From assembly GCA_016880395.1 (NCBI GenBank), contig JAEHDN010000179.1:1-9024 (forward strand): 9,024 nucleotides of DNA, in the 5' to 3' direction. Source of the DNA: Candidatus Eiseniibacteriota bacterium. GTDB taxonomy: Bacteria > Eisenbacteria > RBG-16-71-46 > SZUA-252. Position numbers and translations under genes: made by a program. The notes beneath the pieces were generated by a model. That model saw nothing but the letters and a program-made list of their open reading frames with translations, was not told where the DNA came from and made no database searches. Each line of letters begins with the position of its first letter. Positions within the stretch are counted from its first letter, which is position 1. Shown piece after piece: positions 5,910-9,024 of this stretch.

Positions 5910-7503
5910 GCCCGAACACCTCTTCGAAGAGTCCCCGCTTGTCCTCGAGCGCGAGCCGCTCGAGCGCCAGATCCCCCGCCCCCTCGCCCTCGATCCGAAG
6001 CTCTTCTCCGGACACCGTGACGCGCAGGTTGCGCAGAATCTGGTTGTGCCCCTTGTCGAGCGCGTCGGCCACACGAAGGATCGCCGCGAGCCGGTTCACC
6101 GTGACGCGGGCCGGGCGCGGGAGCGCCGCGTATGCGGGATGGTCGGCCTGTGGCCCCGCGCGCCGGTGGTACCGCGCGACGTTGGCCACGACCTCCATGT
6201 CCATGCCCGACAGTCCGAAGATCTCGGAGTTCACGAGCAGGTAGTAGGCGTGCCGGTGATGGCCGCGCGCCGCCACGAATCCACCGATGTCGTGGACGAT
6301 CGAGGCCACCTCGAGGAGCAGCCGCTCGCGATCCCCCATGCGATGCTGCTGCTTCGTGGCCTCGAAGATGGCCCGCGCGATCTCGGCGGTCTTGAGCCCG
6401 TGCTTTTCGTCGGCCTGGTACTTGCGGGCCAGGCTCACCGCGGCCGCCAGGGTCTGCTCCGGGAAGAAGACCGTGGAGCCGCTCTGGATCGACTTCGCCA
6501 TCTGGAGGACGAGCCCGTCCCGCATGCTGATTCTCGCGACGAGGAGCGGATCGGCCTGCGCCAGGCGCACCAGCTCCGCGTAGGCGAGGAGCGCCGGGCC
6601 CAGCGATTCCGCCTCGTAGGTCGGGATCTCGTACGCCGCCGCAACCTGCTCGGGCGTCATGGCGGTGATCTGGTCCGCCAGCTTCCGCAGATCCTTCGCC
6701 GCCACTGGCGTCACGGCCGCAGGAGCGGAGGCGAGAGCCTGGGACCCGTTCGCGCCGGCGATGTGTCGGACGGCGAACCGCGCCTCCGAGCCGATCGCGA
6801 TGAGCTGCGTGACCTTCTGGAACGGAAGCGCGCGCCGCACCGCGTTCATCATGTCCCGCACGTTGTGCTGGATCATGCGCGTGCGCGCCTTGCGCTCCCC
6901 TTCCGCGGCGCGGAGCAGCTCGCGCATGCGCACGGTGCCCATGTCGTGCGTGACCGAGGCGACGACCTCGCCGTCCCGCATGAGCGCCCACTCGGTGGCT
7001 CCACCGCCCAGCTCGAAGAGGAGCACGTCGCCGGTTCCGAGCTCGGGATGCCCTTCGAGCGCGCGCTGGACGGCGGCGAACGTGAGGAGCGTCTCCTGCG
7101 AGCCCTCGATGACCTCGATCTCGATCCCCGTGGCGAGGAAGACCCGATCGACGAAGGTGTCCCGGTTGAGCGCGACCCGGACCGCGCTCGTCGCGACCGC
7201 GCGCGAGTGGGTGACGTGATAGGCGTCCATCACCGCGCGATACTGACGCAGGATCACGACCGCCTTCTGGATGCTGGACGCCGAGAGGGTCCCGGTGTGG
7301 AACGTCTCCCGCCCCAGCGAGAGCGGACGCTGCAGCTCTTCGATCGTGCGGATGTCGCCGTTCGGAAGCAGCTCCGCGACGAGCATCCGGATGCCGCTCG
7401 CTCCGACGTCGATGACCGACATCACGGGTGGCCCGGGTGCGGCGACCTTGGCGGCCGGAGACGCGGCGGGCGGCGGAGGCGGAATCGCGTGCGACTCAGC
7501 CAC
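5875..7503 (-). CDS. Degenerate Ppx/GppA-family paralogue with HD-type C-terminal domain
   Basis: 542 residues from GTG 7503, overlapping the upstream ppx gene by 8 nt. The fold matches Ppx/GppA: an actin-like ATPase-type N-terminal half (about 28-320) and an HD-like C-terminal half (about 350-540). Signature residues differ from active enzymes: IDVGASGIR (31-39) replaces DxGSNSxR; IEGSQET (132-138) has Gln136 where the catalytic Glu (E. coli Ppx Glu121) is expected; FELGGGATE (163-171) has Glu for the usual Asp; the TGGN loop is IAIGSEA (235-241); and the RADVI motif is TYEAESL (295-301). In contrast the HD part keeps His368, His404-Asp405 and Asp480/Asp483, plus HHRHAYYL (415-422). It may be a non-hydrolysing polyphosphate or (p)ppGpp binding protein, a partner of the neighbouring Ppx, or an HD hydrolase; function is unknown. 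A Pro/Ala-rich tail (1-27) precedes the domain, so ATG 7422 is an alternative start. Neither start has a clear Shine-Dalgarno. Confidence 0.85.
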   Translation of the reverse strand: MAESHAIPPPPPAASPAAKVAAPGPPVMSVIDVGASGIRMLVAELLPNGDIRTIEELQRPLSLGRETFHTGTLSASSIQKAVVILRQYRAVMDAYHVTHSRAVATSAVRVALNRDTFVDRVFLATGIEIEVIEGSQETLLTFAAVQRALEGHPELGTGDVLLFELGGGATEWALMRDGEVVASVTHDMGTVRMRELLRAAEGERKARTRMIQHNVRDMMNAVRRALPFQKVTQLIAIGSEARFAVRHIAGANGSQALASAPAAVTPVAAKDLRKLADQITAMTPEQVAAAYEIPTYEAESLGPALLAYAELVRLAQADPLLVARISMRDGLVLQMAKSIQSGSTVFFPEQTLAAAVSLARKYQADEKHGLKTAEIARAIFEATKQQHRMGDRERLLLEVASIVHDIGGFVAARGHHRHAYYLLVNSEIFGLSGMDMEVVANVARYHRRAGPQADHPAYAALPRPARVTVNRLAAILRVADALDKGHNQILRNLRVTVSGEELRIEGEGAGDLALERLALEDKRGLFEEVFGLRPVLAELAAS

Positions 7504-9024
7504 CGGGCACGACCACGGGCTTGAGCCCGAACTGGTTCTCGAAGAGATCGCCCTTGTCCTTCACCGACCACGCGTCGAGGGTCACGTCCCCCCGGGTGTG
7601 GACGCGGAGCCGTAGCTCCGAGCCGCGCTGCTTGGCCTGCACCGTGCCCACGCGCTGCTTGTGGTCGTGGTCGAGCGCGTCCGCCACGCGAAGGATGGCC
7701 GCGAGGGAGCGAACGCGGTCCTGGTCCTTCTCGCTCAGAGCGGCATAGGCCTCGTGGCTCGGATCGGGGGGCGCCTTGCGATGGTAGCGGGCGACGTTGG
7801 CGACGACCTGCTGCTCCTCCTCGCTCAGCCCCAGGATGGGCGTCCGCGAGATGAGGTAGAGCGAGTGGCGATGGTGCCCCGACGTCCCGATGAACGTGCC
7901 GACCTCGTGGAGGAGTGCAGCCAGCTCGAGGAGGAGCCGGTCCCTCTTGCCGAGGCCGTGCGTCGACTTGAGCTGATCGAACAGCGAGAGCGCGAGCGCG
8001 GTCACTCGATGCGCGTGACGGACGTCCACTTCGTACTTCTTGAGGAGGGCGAGCACCGCGTTCCGCGTCTGCGACACTTCCAGCTCCTTCTTCCCCTCCG
8101 TGTGCGCCGCGCGCGCCACGTCCACCAGCACGCCGTCCACCAGCCCCACGAAGGGCACCCAGATCTCCCGGGCGCGGACGCGCTTGGCCACGTACTCGAA
8201 GATCGCCCCCGCGGGCACGATGACGTCCGCGCGGTCGGGGCGGAGGTCGTACTCCTCGGCGCGCTCCTCGGGATCGAGCTTCGCGAGCTGGGCGAGCGTG
8301 CGCGAGAGGCGGGAGACGGTGACCCTCGCCGCCTCGTGCTCGCCGTTCGAGCGCGCGGAGCCGTTGGGAGAGGAGATCTCGGCGATGGCCTCGATGTTCC
8401 CGCCGGTTCCGACGAAGCGGGTGAGGCGGCGCCGCTTGAAGAAGTCGAGAATCGGGAAGCGTGCCGACTCGAGGGTCTGGCGCACGATGCCGAGCGTCTT
8501 CTCGGGCGAGTCCGACGGGGCGCGTCGGAGGAGCCGCACCCCGCCCACGTCGTGCGACTCGACCACCAGGATCTCACCGTTGCCGACGATCGCGATCTCG
8601 CTCGACCCGCCGCCGACGTCGAGGATGAGCGAGAGGCCCCGGTCGAGGGAGATCTTGCTCTTCACGCCGAGCGCGACCAGCCGAGCCTCCTCCGTGCCCT
8701 CGATCAGCTCGAGATCGAGACCGGTCTCCTGGTGCACGCGCTCGAGGAAGGCCGCTCGGTTCTTCGCCTCGCGCGTGGCGCTCGTCGCGACCGCGCGGTG
8801 AAGGACCACCTCGTAGGCCTCCATCTTCTTCCGGAATTCTCGGAAGGCCTCGAGCGCGGCGTCCATGGTCGCCGGGTCGATCCGCTGATTGTTGAAGACC
8901 GACTCCCCGAGACGGACCGGCATCCGCACCCGCTCCAGCACCTTGTACTTCGTCGGGCTCTTGAACTCCGCGATGACGAGCCGGAAGGCGTTCGAACCGA
9001 CATCCATGCCTGCGCAGCGAATGG
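7496..9024 (-). CDS. ppx: Exopolyphosphatase, Ppx/GppA family (5' end beyond the window)
   Basis: At least 503 residues counted from the ATG at 9007, comparable with E. coli Ppx (513). Ppx removes terminal phosphates from polyphosphate; GppA relatives also hydrolyse pppGpp. Active-site motifs are canonical: DVGSNAFR (2-9), IEGTEEARL (102-110) with catalytic Glu106, LDVGGGSSEI (129-138), GTGGNIEAIAE (200-210) and RADVIVPAGAI (259-269). The C-terminal HD-like domain has LLHEVG (366-371), GHHRHSLYLI (377-386) and VADALDHDHK (441-450), with H-E rather than H-D, as in E. coli Ppx. The ATG at 9007 falls inside the first conserved strand (family members have several residues before DxGSN), and the frame stays open to 9024, coding IRCAG just upstream. 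The real start is therefore probably outside the window. The 3' end overlaps the degenerate paralogue by 8 nt, implying cotranscription. Polyphosphatase versus pppGpp hydrolase cannot be decided from sequence alone. Confidence 0.93.
   Translation of the reverse strand, partial: IRCAGMDVGSNAFRLVIAEFKSPTKYKVLERVRMPVRLGESVFNNQRIDPATMDAALEAFREFRKKMEAYEVVLHRAVATSATREAKNRAAFLERVHQETGLDLELIEGTEEARLVALGVKSKISLDRGLSLILDVGGGSSEIAIVGNGEILVVESHDVGGVRLLRRAPSDSPEKTLGIVRQTLESARFPILDFFKRRRLTRFVGTGGNIEAIAEISSPNGSARSNGEHEAARVTVSRLSRTLAQLAKLDPEERAEEYDLRPDRADVIVPAGAIFEYVAKRVRAREIWVPFVGLVDGVLVDVARAAHTEGKKELEVSQTRNAVLALLKKYEVDVRHAHRVTALALSLFDQLKSTHGLGKRDRLLLELAALLHEVGTFIGTSGHHRHSLYLISRTPILGLSEEEQQVVANVARYHRKAPPDPSHEAYAALSEKDQDRVRSLAAILRVADALDHDHKQRVGTVQAKQRGSELRLRVHTRGDVTLDAWSVKDKGDLFENQFGLKPVVVPGG

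Noticed and set aside
7490..7510. The two Ppx-like genes as a single gene split by a frameshift
   Set aside because: Each gene has its own complete N-terminal phosphatase fold and C-terminal HD-like domain, so they are tandem paralogues with an 8-nt overlap.
5782..7524. A 580-codon open frame on the plus strand opposite the degenerate Ppx gene
   Set aside because: It is a long shadow frame with highly charged, domain-free translation. The opposite strand has clear Ppx/GppA-family homology.
9005..9007. ATG at 9007 as the true start of the canonical ppx
   Set aside because: The conserved DVGSN motif would begin at residue 2. The frame continues open to the edge (IRCAG), matching the extra residues seen before this motif in the family.

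Overview
The window is dense, high-GC bacterial chromosome (roughly two thirds G+C by eye, not computed). Gene overlaps are short, several start codons are GTG or TTG, and one product is a lipoprotein. This suggests a Gram-negative-type bacterium from a high-GC lineage. I cannot name the phylum; Eisenbacteria, Gemmatimonadota, Acidobacteriota and Myxococcota-like groups would all fit. I see no mobile element, tRNA, rRNA or CRISPR.

Layout: (1) 1-461, minus: start of a secreted lipoprotein gene that runs off the left edge. (2) 487-2610, minus: polyphosphate kinase ppk1, 25 nt upstream of the lipoprotein and probably cotranscribed with it. (3) 2611-2830: divergent intergenic region with candidate promoters and a 14-bp palindrome that could be the operator of the regulator next to it. 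(4) 2831-5909, plus: a tightly overlapping iron operon encoding a DtxR-family regulator, FeoA, FeoB and a small FeoB-associated CxxC membrane protein. (5) 5875-9024, minus: two tandem, overlapping Ppx/GppA-family genes. The first transcribed is a canonical exopolyphosphatase (its start lies beyond the right edge). The second has lost most signature residues of the phosphatase site but keeps an HD-type C-terminal domain.

The window thus places polyphosphate synthesis (Ppk1) and probable hydrolysis (Ppx) on either side of a complete ferrous-iron uptake operon. The Feo operon looks self-contained: an iron-type DtxR sensor (C-x2-E-H motif) would repress uptake when iron is replete, FeoB imports Fe(II), FeoA supports it, and the small Cys protein probably assists. 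A functional link between polyphosphate and iron is possible but only inferred from proximity.

The points most worth a second look are the degenerate Ppx paralogue beside the intact one, the Asn/Gly/His-rich segment where FeoB normally has most of its helical GDI domain, and the Cys-rich tail on the DtxR regulator. Nothing here amounts to an obviously new system; most of the window is well-known families in an informative arrangement.
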